From contig DFXU01000042.1 of assembly GCA_002383285.1 (NCBI GenBank), positions 1-26,346 on the forward strand: a stretch of DNA of 26,346 bases, written 5' to 3'. Of this stretch, positions 7,957 through 15,255 are shown piece by piece. The notes under the pieces were generated by a model that was given only the letters and a program-made list of their open reading frames with translations, was not told the DNA's origin and searched no databases. This stretch comes from Caryophanales bacterium UBA4100. Its GTDB lineage: Bacteria > Bacillota > Bacilli > Paenibacillales > UBA4045. Each line of letters starts with the position of its first letter. Within the stretch, counting starts at the first letter, position 1. Both the position numbers and the translations under genes were made by a program.

Positions 7957-9315
7957 TTAGCTGCCTGTAATTTCTGTCTTTGCTTTATTCCATTTCTTAT
8001 TAAGATCAGCGAAGATATCCTCGAGTGATTCTTTTCTATTACCAATACCTGCTTCAATGATACGTTGTCTGAAATCAGGCTGCTCTAGTCCAACCTCACC
8101 CAGAAGGTCAATCTTGCTTACCCAGCCATCCATTTCGGCTGGAGCTGGTGTATTAGAGATCAATTCAACACCTAATTCATCGAATGCTGATAGTGTAGAT
8201 GGCATCGGCTTGCCCTTAACTACATTGATACCACCGTTCTGATCGGCATAGCCGGATTCTTCAAGGAACCAATATAAGTAAGCCTTCGCTGCTTCTTTAT
8301 TCTTCGAATTTACATTAATTGCAATTTTGTAATCTCCGCCAGATGAGGAGTAAACTTTACCATTAATATTGGACGGGAATGGCATGTATCCAACATTATC
8401 TTTGTTAGCCCCTGCTGCATCTTGGAATTGTGTAATTGCCCATGATCCAAGCAGCAAAGCGCCGATCTTACCTTCACCAAGCATTGGCTTGGAGAGCTCC
8501 CAGTCTGTTGTGGTTGGATCTGGCTCGATTAATCCTTGTTTCGCTAGATCATACATTAGCTTGTAAAGCACATAGTGAGGTTTGCCTTCAGCGAACGGAT
8601 CGTTCTCTATCGGCATCTTAAGGTTGTAATAATCAGGATCTCCGGCTATGGAAGTCACATTACCCTGCCATTGACCCGCAAGCGTCCAACCAGCCGCATA
8701 ATTTGTGTAGAAAGGAATTGCATCTGTATTGTCCTTAATTTTTTGCATAGCTGCTAAGAAATCGTCTGTTGTCTTCGGAAGCTCTGTAATACCAGCATCC
8801 TTGAATACTTGCTTGTTGTACAAGATTCCATTTGCATTAACTACAATAGGTAATCCATAAGTAACTCCCTCAAATGCTCTTTCTTCAGCGAACAAATACT
8901 TCTCGGACAGCTCAGATAGGTTGCCAAGCGGTTCGAAGTAGTTCGGTAAGTCCTCAGGTAGAAGATTGTTAGGAATTAATAATACATCACCGTAATCATC
9001 TGTGTTCATCCGAATCTTAACTGAGCCTTCGTAGTCAGTAACTGCTTCAAAGTTAACTTTGATATCTGGGTACTTTTCATTAAAGATGGGTAGGTATTGT
9101 TGTTTGAATACACTATCAACAATATCCGTTCTCTGTGTTAATACTGTGATCTCACCTTTTATTTCTTCTGCTGCAGGCGTTGGCTCATCCTTCTTAACAT
9201 CCGCTGCTGGTGCTTCCTTTGCGGGCTCAGCTGCATTGTTGTTGTTGCTTGAGCATCCTGCGAATATACCGAATACAAAAACGACTGCAAAAATAATTAA
9301 TAAAAGCTTCTTCAT
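7957..9315 (-). CDS. Extracellular sugar-binding lipoprotein of the GH130 cluster
   Basis: This 452-aa lipoprotein captures the sugar outside the cell and delivers it to the two permeases. The N-terminus has a basic start (MKK), a hydrophobic stretch and the lipobox FAGC with Cys21, followed by a Ser/Asn/Ala/Pro/Glu-rich linker to about residue 55. The mature part has the family 1 binding-protein pattern: ITVLTQRTDIVDSVF near 56-70, YGLPIVVNANGILYNKQVFKDAGI near 150, a GKIGALLLGSWAITQF segment near 280, and NKEAAKAYLYWFLEE near 345. GGGGGAG sits 5-6 bases before the ATG. It is the first gene after a consensus promoter with an internal operator. Confidence 0.94.
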   Translation of the reverse strand: MKKLLLIIFAVVFVFGIFAGCSSNNNNAAEPAKEAPAADVKKDEPTPAAEEIKGEITVLTQRTDIVDSVFKQQYLPIFNEKYPDIKVNFEAVTDYEGSVKIRMNTDDYGDVLLIPNNLLPEDLPNYFEPLGNLSELSEKYLFAEERAFEGVTYGLPIVVNANGILYNKQVFKDAGITELPKTTDDFLAAMQKIKDNTDAIPFYTNYAAGWTLAGQWQGNVTSIAGDPDYYNLKMPIENDPFAEGKPHYVLYKLMYDLAKQGLIEPDPTTTDWELSKPMLGEGKIGALLLGSWAITQFQDAAGANKDNVGYMPFPSNINGKVYSSSGGDYKIAINVNSKNKEAAKAYLYWFLEESGYADQNGGINVVKGKPMPSTLSAFDELGVELISNTPAPAEMDGWVSKIDLLGEVGLEQPDFRQRIIEAGIGNRKESLEDIFADLNKKWNKAKTEITGS

Positions 9316-9351
9316 GTTGCTCCCCCTTAGTTAAATTAAGATTATCGATTA

Positions 9352-9379
9352 GCTAACAACTTTATTATATTTTGTTAGC
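9352..9379. repeat. Inverted octamers flanking the -10 box
   Basis: GCTAACAA (9352-9359) and TTGTTAGC (9372-9379) are perfect inverted repeats separated by 12 bases that contain the -10 hexamer. The second arm lies inside the spacer operator and the first covers the predicted transcription start. They may be two half-sites of a larger operator. Confidence 0.5.
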
Positions 9380-9392
9380 GCTTACGTGTCAA
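9364..9392 (-). promoter_or_regulatory. Consensus sigma-A promoter of the GH130/ABC operon
   Basis: On the minus strand TTGACA (9392-9387), exactly 17 bases, then TATAAT (9369-9364): both hexamers are perfect. Transcription should start near 9357, giving a leader of about 40 bases before the binding-protein ATG. So strong a promoter implies repression as the control, in keeping with the operator in its spacer. Confidence 0.85.
9373..9386. promoter_or_regulatory. LacI-family/CcpA-type operator in the promoter spacer
   Basis: TGTTAGCGCTTACG is an imperfect 14-base palindrome with a central CG. The other strand, CGTAAGCGCTAACA, matches the catabolite-responsive element TGWAANCGNTNWCA at 13 of 14 positions. 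It fills most of the spacer between -35 and -10. It could bind the neighbouring LacI-family repressor, CcpA, or both; sequence alone does not separate them. Confidence 0.65.
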
Positions 9393-9522
9393 CAGAAATA
9401 TATGCTCAGAACCTTAAGAAAAATGCCCATTTAATTCTAAAATAAACCAATAAAAGAAGGGATTACATCTTTATTTAACTTAAATACAATCTAATTAGCT
9501 AATTTATATATATTTACCTAAC

Positions 9523-9571
9523 TAAAAAAGCTAGGAAGCTTTCCTCCCTTTTTGGAGAATGCTTCCTAGCT
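9523..9571 (-). terminator. Intrinsic terminator of the LacI-family gene
   Basis: On the minus strand AGCTAGGAAGC (9571-9561) pairs with GCTTCCTAGCT (9539-9529), with an inner CTCC/GGAG pairing, and is followed by six T. It begins 17 bases after the regulator's stop codon and isolates it from the transporter operon, which has its own promoter. Confidence 0.88.
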
Positions 9572-9587
9572 GAATGAATCTTCGTAA

Positions 9588-10595
9588 TTAATTCAACGCT
9601 TTAACAGAATCCCTATGGATAATCCTGCAATTGATCATGATTCGTCCGAACTTTTCCTTTTGATTCTTTAGCTTTTTTATTAACGATTTAACGGCCACAA
9701 GGGACATCTCTTCAACATCAACTTCAATGGTTGTAAGCTGCGGCTCTGTAATAGATGCATATAGATCATTATCAAATCCTACAACTGAACAATCATTAGG
9801 GACTGAATAACCATTCTTATTTAATTTATTAACTAAGTTATATGCAACTTGATCACAGTTACATACGAAGGCCGTGGGCATATGCTCTGGCAGAGCAAAA
9901 TCAATATACAGGCCCCGTTCATCCCGATCTGAGATAATATAATTATCATTTAATTGTATGTTGTGTTCGAGTAAAGATTTATAATAACCTAGAAAGCGAT
10001 CCTGTATACTACTCGTCGAATGAATATTGCCTACAAAAGCGATGTTACGATGCCCATTACTAATCAAGTAATTCGTCATCTCATATACGCCGTAATAGCT
10101 ATCGGAAATGATTGAATCTACCTCAGCATGGTTTGTATAGAAATCCAGGAATACATACGGAGTTTCCATATCCTGTAGCAGCTCAATATACTCATTGCTA
10201 ATTTGCCCTAACACGATAAATCCGTCTACTTTTTTCTCAGAATACAGAATAGGCAAATTTAGCTCTTCCTCATCCTTACTGCTCAGGATGTATAAGATCC
10301 CGTAATAAGAAAATTTATTGAGCACCTTAGATATCTGCTGATAGAATTGTAGGTAGAACGACTGATTAGGACCTGCAAACCGTTCAGGGATAATAACTCC
10401 AATATTATAAGATAAACCCTCTTTCATTGATTTAGCACTTGTATTAAAGCGATAACCAATGTCTTGAGCCATCTGTTTAATCTTAGATTTTAGTTCACTG
10501 CCAACGCCATCCTTATCGTTAAGTGCTTTTGAAACAGTGACCACACTGACACCCAATTTATCCGCAATATCCTTCATGGTTATGTTCGTCTTCAC
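9588..10595 (-). CDS. LacI-family transcriptional regulator of the GH130 cluster
   Basis: This 335-aa DNA-binding repressor has an N-terminal helix-turn-helix, ITMKDIADKLGVSVVTVSKAL (5-25). A hinge helix follows, and from about residue 64 (YNIGVIIPERF) a periplasmic-binding-protein-like sensor domain with NGHRNIAFVGN, PTAFVCNCDQVAYN and CSVVGFDNDLYASITEPQLTTIEVD near its end. The start taken is GTG at 10595, with AGAGGG 8 bases upstream; ATG at 10577 would lose six residues. It probably represses the downstream binding-protein/permease/GH130 operon until a mannoside-type inducer binds. Palindromes overlapping its own promoter suggest autoregulation. It is separated from the operon by a strong terminator. 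Confidence 0.93.
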   Translation of the reverse strand: MKTNITMKDIADKLGVSVVTVSKALNDKDGVGSELKSKIKQMAQDIGYRFNTSAKSMKEGLSYNIGVIIPERFAGPNQSFYLQFYQQISKVLNKFSYYGILYILSSKDEEELNLPILYSEKKVDGFIVLGQISNEYIELLQDMETPYVFLDFYTNHAEVDSIISDSYYGVYEMTNYLISNGHRNIAFVGNIHSTSSIQDRFLGYYKSLLEHNIQLNDNYIISDRDERGLYIDFALPEHMPTAFVCNCDQVAYNLVNKLNKNGYSVPNDCSVVGFDNDLYASITEPQLTTIEVDVEEMSLVAVKSLIKKLKNQKEKFGRIMINCRIIHRDSVKALN

Positions 10596-10620
10596 CCTAA
10601 ATACCCTCTTTACTCATCAT

Positions 10621-10668
10621 TGTTATTAGGTAAATTCATTCGTAATTAACTTAAATAGCCTAATAACA
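10621..10668. repeat. Inverted repeat in the leader of the LacI-family gene
   Basis: TGTTATTAGG (10621-10630) and CCTAATAACA (10659-10668) are perfect inverted repeats 28 bases apart. They lie between the regulator's predicted promoter and its start codon. They could be paired regulator half-sites or a weak mRNA hairpin. Confidence 0.5.
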
Positions 10669-10677
10669 TCGATGTTA
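10664..10677. promoter_or_regulatory. Palindromic operator overlapping the LacI-family gene's -10
   Basis: TAACATCGATGTTA is a perfect 14-base palindrome with the central CG typical of LacI-family operators. Its last six bases are the -10 hexamer read on the minus strand. A bound repressor would block its own gene. Binding is inferred from shape and position. Confidence 0.6.
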
Positions 10678-10700
10678 CTTATCCTTTCTATTAATGTCAA
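10672..10700 (-). promoter_or_regulatory. Candidate promoter of the LacI-family gene
   Basis: TTGACA (10700-10695), a 17-base spacer and TAACAT (10677-10672) on the minus strand. The -35 is perfect; the -10 has two mismatches and overlaps the palindromic operator. Confidence 0.6.
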
Positions 10701-10761
10701 TACATTTACAGCTTCGCGAACTAATTGTCGGCAGTATCAGACATCAATAGAGAAGGATAAG
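10678..10761. repeat. Long imperfect inverted repeat upstream of the LacI-family gene
   Basis: The 21-base arm at 10678-10698 and the 22-base arm at 10740-10761 are inverted copies (GACATYAATAGA-AAGGATAAG) with one mismatch and one extra base, 41 bases apart. The left arm contains most of the regulator's promoter. Transcripts reading through from the dehydrogenase gene could fold into a long hairpin here. Its role is unknown. Confidence 0.6.
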
Positions 10762-10782
10762 CTTACTGAAGTGGTTGATAAA

Positions 10783-11802
10783 TTAGTTGAAGTGAATTTT
10801 CTTCCCTTGTGCTGCACTTTCTAGAGCACCGAATACCATTTGCATACTCTTAATATTATCGGAGCAATCCGTCTCTGCTTTCCTGTTCTCGCTCAGTGCA
10901 CTGAACATCTCGTCAAGACATGCTGGATGACCCTCATTACGCATAACTGGTGGTATCGGCTCATGACGTTTAAATTTATTCAAGAACACCTTGCCCTCTG
11001 CTGGTTCTATGGTTTCATAGTAAGGGGCAGCATGCCCATCCCAGATGGCAGTTCCCTTCGTTCCAGTAACGCGCCATTGTGCTTCCCAAGAGGTTGGTGC
11101 ACCCTCGGCACACCACGAGCCCCGATAGTTAAACACAGAACCGTCAGACATCTCGAATATACAAACCGCTGCGGCGTTCCCTGCATACCAAGAGCCTGGT
11201 GGGTTAAACTCATGGCAATACACAGATACAGGGTCAGCTCCACTTATAAATCTAGCTTGGTCGAACGTATGAATCGCCATATCTAGAATAAGTGGACTGG
11301 CCATTGCATCTCTGAAGCCGCCGAAGTGTGCCCCTAGGAAGAAGTCAGCATTCACAAAACCGGTTGTACCGATATTACCTTGTGCGATGATCTCACGAAA
11401 GCCTCGAATATTCTGATTGAATCGCCGATTCTGCATGACAGCATAGAACCTGCCTTGATTCTGGGCTTCTTCTAACATCATCTGTGCGTCCTTGAGTGAG
11501 GCTGCCATTGGCTTCTCACCCATAACATCACAACCCGCCTCGAAGGCAGCCATGGCAATTTGCTTATGAACCTCGGGTATTGTTGTATCGAATACCAGAT
11601 TAGCTCCCGTTGCTTGAGCCGCTTTCTTCACATCCTTGAAGATAGGCACTACTAAACCATGCTTATTCGCTAGCTTCTGAGCCTGCTCTTCACTAATATC
11701 TACGAGCCCCACAATCTTAGCATCTGAACGTTGCTTACCATATTCTACCCAAGCGTTGGCCATTCCACCACAGCCTGCAATTATGATTTTGTATGTGCCC
11801 AT
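10783..11802 (-). CDS. Gfo/Idh/MocA family sugar dehydrogenase
   Basis: This 339-aa cytoplasmic NAD(P)-dependent oxidoreductase probably acts on a sugar, polyol or inositol-like ring. Seen: the Rossmann glycine motif IIAGCGGMA (7-15), the strand end VGLVDIS (31-37), and the family motif GEKPMA (95-100) with the catalytic-type Lys97. An alpha/beta C-terminal domain follows, with LILDMAIHTFDQARFISG near 170-190 carrying the usual Asp and His. It starts at the base after the stop of the isomerase gene, so the two are co-translated. Such pairs interconvert keto-sugars or inositols, but the substrate cannot be assigned. I see no clear terminator after it. Confidence 0.9.
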   Translation of the reverse strand: MGTYKIIIAGCGGMANAWVEYGKQRSDAKIVGLVDISEEQAQKLANKHGLVVPIFKDVKKAAQATGANLVFDTTIPEVHKQIAMAAFEAGCDVMGEKPMAASLKDAQMMLEEAQNQGRFYAVMQNRRFNQNIRGFREIIAQGNIGTTGFVNADFFLGAHFGGFRDAMASPLILDMAIHTFDQARFISGADPVSVYCHEFNPPGSWYAGNAAAVCIFEMSDGSVFNYRGSWCAEGAPTSWEAQWRVTGTKGTAIWDGHAAPYYETIEPAEGKVFLNKFKRHEPIPPVMRNEGHPACLDEMFSALSENRKAETDCSDNIKSMQMVFGALESAAQGKKIHFN

Positions 11803-12696
11803 CTACTTTACCTCCGTCGGATTCGGTACAAATTGCCCTCCGCGAGATTGCTTCAGATAATTGAGCGCATGAACTTGCCCGGTCATCTCTAACTCATCGC
11901 GATAAACAGGATCATGCCACCCCTCAATCTCTATTGTTCCTTCATAATTATTCTGGCGAAGAATAGAGATAACGTCTGTCCAATTGGTGTCCCCAAATCC
12001 AGGTGTACGGTGCCATACGAATTGCTTAGGTCCATGTATCCCATATTCCTTCACGATATCCCATGCGATTGTCGCGTCCTTGCCATGAACATTGAATATC
12101 TTCGGCATCCATTTGCGCAGCTGAGGAAGCGGATCAATGAGGCTTACCATCTGATGAGTCGGCTCCCACTGTAAACCAATGCTGTCTGAAGGTACCGCGT
12201 TGAACATCATTTCCCACGCAGTTGGATTATGAGCAATATTCCATTCGCCTTCATACCAGGTACCGTGCATATCACAATTTTCAAAAGCAATACGGACACC
12301 GCGGTCCTCTGCTCGCTTCGCTAACTCACCGAATACCTCAGCGTAACGACTCATCGACTCATCGATTGGACAATTCGGTATTCTGCCAGTAAATCCTGAG
12401 ACAATGTCCGTTCCGAATAAGTGAGCGTGATCAATTAGCCGCTCCCAGCTTGCTAGTGAATCTACACTGTCACCTTTGCCTGTAAGCGGGTTTCCGAATA
12501 TACCTAGTGTACCGATCACGATATCCTTCTCATCTATGATCGCTCTGACCTTCTTCGCCGTTTCGACGAGGTCTATATTTCCTGTTGATTGCCAGAAGGT
12601 TAAACCGAAGGATTCAAATCCATGCTGCATAATCTGCGGAATAACTTCAACTGCCGTATTACCTTTAACTAATGTACCAATCCGAATTTGCTTCAT
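11803..12696 (-). CDS. Sugar phosphate isomerase/epimerase-like TIM-barrel protein
   Basis: This 297-aa cytoplasmic protein of the xylose-isomerase-like TIM-barrel superfamily is typically metal dependent and moves a carbonyl group or epimerises a sugar or inositol. Likely metal or active-site residues are Glu139 (IAFENCDMHGTW), Glu178 and His181 (LQWEPTHQM), His204 (FNVHGKD) and Glu256/Glu258 (GTIEIEGWHD). The ATG at 12696 has AGGAGAT 8 bases upstream. It is the first gene of a two-gene operon with the Gfo/Idh/MocA dehydrogenase and is transcribed away from an AraC-type regulator, which probably controls it. Confidence 0.9.
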   Translation of the reverse strand: MKQIRIGTLVKGNTAVEVIPQIMQHGFESFGLTFWQSTGNIDLVETAKKVRAIIDEKDIVIGTLGIFGNPLTGKGDSVDSLASWERLIDHAHLFGTDIVSGFTGRIPNCPIDESMSRYAEVFGELAKRAEDRGVRIAFENCDMHGTWYEGEWNIAHNPTAWEMMFNAVPSDSIGLQWEPTHQMVSLIDPLPQLRKWMPKIFNVHGKDATIAWDIVKEYGIHGPKQFVWHRTPGFGDTNWTDVISILRQNNYEGTIEIEGWHDPVYRDELEMTGQVHALNYLKQSRGGQFVPNPTEVK

Positions 12697-12822
12697 TCTA
12701 GATCATCTCCTAAGACAGATATGGAAAATAGAATACCGTTCTACTATAATGGATAGATCAGATAATCGTCTCTAATGTAATTGCGCTTTTTTTGTCCGAT
12801 ATTGCGATTGGGGGTGTTGATT

Positions 12823-13683
12823 TTGCGCGATGATCTCTGGGAGAACACAACTTTAATAAATCAAGCATTTCCATTCAATATCTTCGAAAATTCCCCTACG
12901 GGTAACCAAATACTTAAATTGCATTGGCATGAGCATTACGAATTGATCCTGGTCGATCAAGGTGAAGCCATATTCCAGCTGGGAGGCAGTCAAATTCATG
13001 CTGCTGCTGGAGATCTCTTATTCGTCAACAGCGGGCAATTACACGCCGGATACAATGATGATCCTACCCAATACATCAAATATTATGCAATCGTCTTTCA
13101 CCCTTCACTTGTAGGGCATCAAAGTGCAAATTTGATGTCGGTTGACTTAATGTCTCAAAGCTTCTCCAATATCATCGACAAGAACAGTAATTACTACCCT
13201 CAGCTAGTTACGACAATATTCTCATTGATACAAGAGTTCAAGAGCAAGAATAACGGATATGAGGTCATGATTAGGGCATATTGCCAGCTTATATTCACAT
13301 GGTTATGCCGCGGATACATTACTTCTAGTCACGATGACAAGCGCCAATCCGATGCAGCACGATTACAAACAGCTCAATTTAAAGAAATGCTCCTCTTTAT
13401 CGAGAAGCACTTTACTGATCGTATTACACTTAGTCAAGTGGCGGATATGGTTCACTTAAGTCCCTTTCACTTCTGCAAGACATTCAAGAAACTAACGGGG
13501 CTGACGCTTATCCAGTACATTAATCTTCAACGAATCTATGAGGCGGAACGGCTACTGCGGACAACCACGCTTACCATTACCGCTATTGCAGAGCAGGTCG
13601 GTTGCGGTAGTATTAATAGCTTCTCCAAGATCTTCAAGCAATACAAAGGATATTCACCGATGAGCGTTCGTAAGTTGCACTAA
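12823..13683 (+). CDS. AraC-family transcriptional regulator, cupin-type
   Basis: Taken from the TTG at 12823, because GGGGGTG (12810-12816) lies 6 bases before it; the frame is open to 12781, but that start has no ribosome site. The 286-aa product has an N-terminal cupin sensor (LHWHEHYELILVDQGEA, 33-49; GDLLFVNSGQLHAGY, 63-77). The C-terminal two helix-turn-helix domain spans about 187-286 (ITLSQVADMVHLSPFHFCKTFKK, then TITAIAEQVGCGSINSFSKIFKQYKGYSP). It is divergent from the isomerase/dehydrogenase operon and probably activates it in response to a sugar. A TATAAT at 12745-12750 may be its -10. Its last 30 bases overlap the convergent MFS gene. Confidence 0.9.
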   Translation: MRDDLWENTTLINQAFPFNIFENSPTGNQILKLHWHEHYELILVDQGEAIFQLGGSQIHAAAGDLLFVNSGQLHAGYNDDPTQYIKYYAIVFHPSLVGHQSANLMSVDLMSQSFSNIIDKNSNYYPQLVTTIFSLIQEFKSKNNGYEVMIRAYCQLIFTWLCRGYITSSHDDKRQSDAARLQTAQFKEMLLFIEKHFTDRITLSQVADMVHLSPFHFCKTFKKLTGLTLIQYINLQRIYEAERLLRTTTLTITAIAEQVGCGSINSFSKIFKQYKGYSPMSVRKLH

Positions 13684-15009
13684 ATTCTCACCTGTTCGCA
13701 CCCTCTGCAGCAGTATTAACGAGCTGAAGCATATGATAGATACGATCAGCATGCCATTACTGTAGGCTGTGAATTCTCCTGGATTAAGTATATTCCAGTG
13801 AGGTGTATCAACCTCTAGGAATGCCGATATTAAGGTAGGCCCAAGAGTCCCCCCCATGAAGGATGTTAGATTATATAGGCCTAAACCCACACCAGTTTCT
13901 GCAGGCTCTAGTGTACTGGCAATATAGCTTGCAAGCGATGCCTGAACGCTTGAGAAACCTAAGAATATGAATACTAGGGTCATGCTAATCCATAACACGG
14001 ATACACTAATTAATGAGGAGATGACTAAGAAGCCAGTTGCCATCATAATAGCAGCCCATCTCAATACGACTTGACTCCCATATGTATCACTTAATTTCCC
14101 CGCTCGTGTACCTAGTATCGCTGCAATCATGGCTCCTGGGAAGAACACTAAACCAATCCAGCCCGGTTCAAGTCCATTAACGTCTGCCAATATAAGCGGA
14201 AGTACGAAGAATGAGGCCATATGAGAAAAGTAGATGCATAATGCGAATAATAGCAAGAGGACAAATTTAAGATTCTTGAACAAGCTAATTTGAATAAACG
14301 GCCTCTCCTTCACCCGAATATGAAGGATGAATGTGACCAGGAACAGAGCACCCAATAATAGATACCATATATTCGTATTCACGCCCATCATTAGAGCAGC
14401 AACACCTAATCCGAATAGCAAGGCACCTACTACATCGAAGCTTCCAGCCTGTGATTGCTCATGAGGTAGTGCTCTAAGCAATATCGGTAACGCTAGCAGA
14501 GAACACACGGAGACGAGGAACAATACCCGCCAATCGAATACTTGAGCAATGGCTCCTCCAAGTAAGGGGCCAATACCAAATCCGAATGCGACCGTGGAGG
14601 CGACAAAACCCATTACGTAACCCCTATGTTCAATTGGAAAATATCTTGCACTCGCGATCATCGCTAGTGCTGGAATCGCTGCGGAGCCACTTCCCTGAAT
14701 CACTCGTGCGGCGATGACCATCCAATATTCCTCAGAGAGAAAACCAATCAATGAGCCTGCAGAGAATAATACCAAGCCGATGGTGATTAACCTTCTGATT
14801 GGATAAATGTCGGCAAGCTTCCCATAGGTGACAGAGCCAACTGCGAATATCAAGGAATACGCAACGACAACCCAGCTAACTCCAGATGGTGAAAGCGAGA
14901 ATTCATCAGACAATGCAGGTAAAGCTACATTGAACATCGTACCATTCAGCACGGAGAAGAAGATAATATAACACATGGATGCGACTAGAAAAGCTTGTCG
15001 TTTATTCAT
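13654..15009 (-). CDS. MFS drug/H+ antiporter, DHA2 family, Tet(L)/Tet(K)-like
   Basis: This 451-aa membrane exporter has about 14 predicted hydrophobic segments. FFSVLNGTMFNVALPALSDEF near the start, YGKLADIYPIRRL (loop 2-3, motif A), ARVIQGSGSAAIPALAMIASARYF, and the antiporter motif C region GFGFGIGPLLGG near 145-155 closely follow the Tet(L)/Tet(K) subgroup. Many chromosomal members of this group export other compounds, so tetracycline resistance should not be assumed. AGGAGG 6 bases before the ATG lies inside a 54-aa upstream gene whose stop codon touches the ATG. The two are probably translationally coupled. The gene converges with, and overlaps by 30 bases, the AraC gene. Confidence 0.88.
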   Translation of the reverse strand: MNKRQAFLVASMCYIIFFSVLNGTMFNVALPALSDEFSLSPSGVSWVVVAYSLIFAVGSVTYGKLADIYPIRRLITIGLVLFSAGSLIGFLSEEYWMVIAARVIQGSGSAAIPALAMIASARYFPIEHRGYVMGFVASTVAFGFGIGPLLGGAIAQVFDWRVLFLVSVCSLLALPILLRALPHEQSQAGSFDVVGALLFGLGVAALMMGVNTNIWYLLLGALFLVTFILHIRVKERPFIQISLFKNLKFVLLLLFALCIYFSHMASFFVLPLILADVNGLEPGWIGLVFFPGAMIAAILGTRAGKLSDTYGSQVVLRWAAIMMATGFLVISSLISVSVLWISMTLVFIFLGFSSVQASLASYIASTLEPAETGVGLGLYNLTSFMGGTLGPTLISAFLEVDTPHWNILNPGEFTAYSNGMLIVSIICFSSLILLQRVRTGENLVQLTNAHR

Positions 15010-15174
15010 TTAATTCCTCCTGCGATATTGATTATAATATATAGCCGAAATCTGCAGCTCCTCAGCTAGCATATCTAGTGTTAAATCAGAATTCATATAT
15101 TGTTCTCTAACGAATTGCTGCCCTCTTCTTACTATAGGTGACAATTGCGTTAATTGATATGATGTGATAAGCAT
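15010..15174 (-). CDS. 54-aa AraC-type helix-turn-helix mini-protein or remnant
   Basis: Translating the minus strand from ATG at 15174 gives 54 residues ending RRRN, with TAA (15012-15010) directly followed by the MFS start. AGGA lies 8-9 bases before the ATG. Residues 18-53 (GQQFVREQYMNSDLTLDMLA, then EELQISAIYYNQYRRR) match the start of an AraC DNA-binding domain, as in LTLSQVADMVHLSPFHF-type sequences. The second helix-turn-helix and any sensor domain are missing. It may be a functional mini-regulator, a leader peptide whose translation controls the exporter, as tet(L) leaders do, or the remnant of a full regulator. The intact frame, ribosome site and exact junction favour a used reading frame. 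Confidence 0.6.
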   Translation of the reverse strand: MLITSYQLTQLSPIVRRGQQFVREQYMNSDLTLDMLAEELQISAIYYNQYRRRN

Positions 15175-15255
15175 AATTTTTTCCTGCTATATACCTTTTA
15201 AGTAATCGTTTATAATAAGAAGCGGTATAAATATACTGAAAGGAAGTTATGGAGA

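Noticed and set aside
9400..9520. AT-rich stretch as an origin or attachment site
   Set aside because: It has an AATTAGCTAATT palindrome (9493-9504) but no DnaA-box cluster, repeats or integrase nearby; it looks like ordinary intergenic sequence.
13654..15009. Tetracycline resistance gene
   Set aside because: It is Tet(L)-like in layout and motifs, but many chromosomal relatives export other compounds and identity cannot be measured here.
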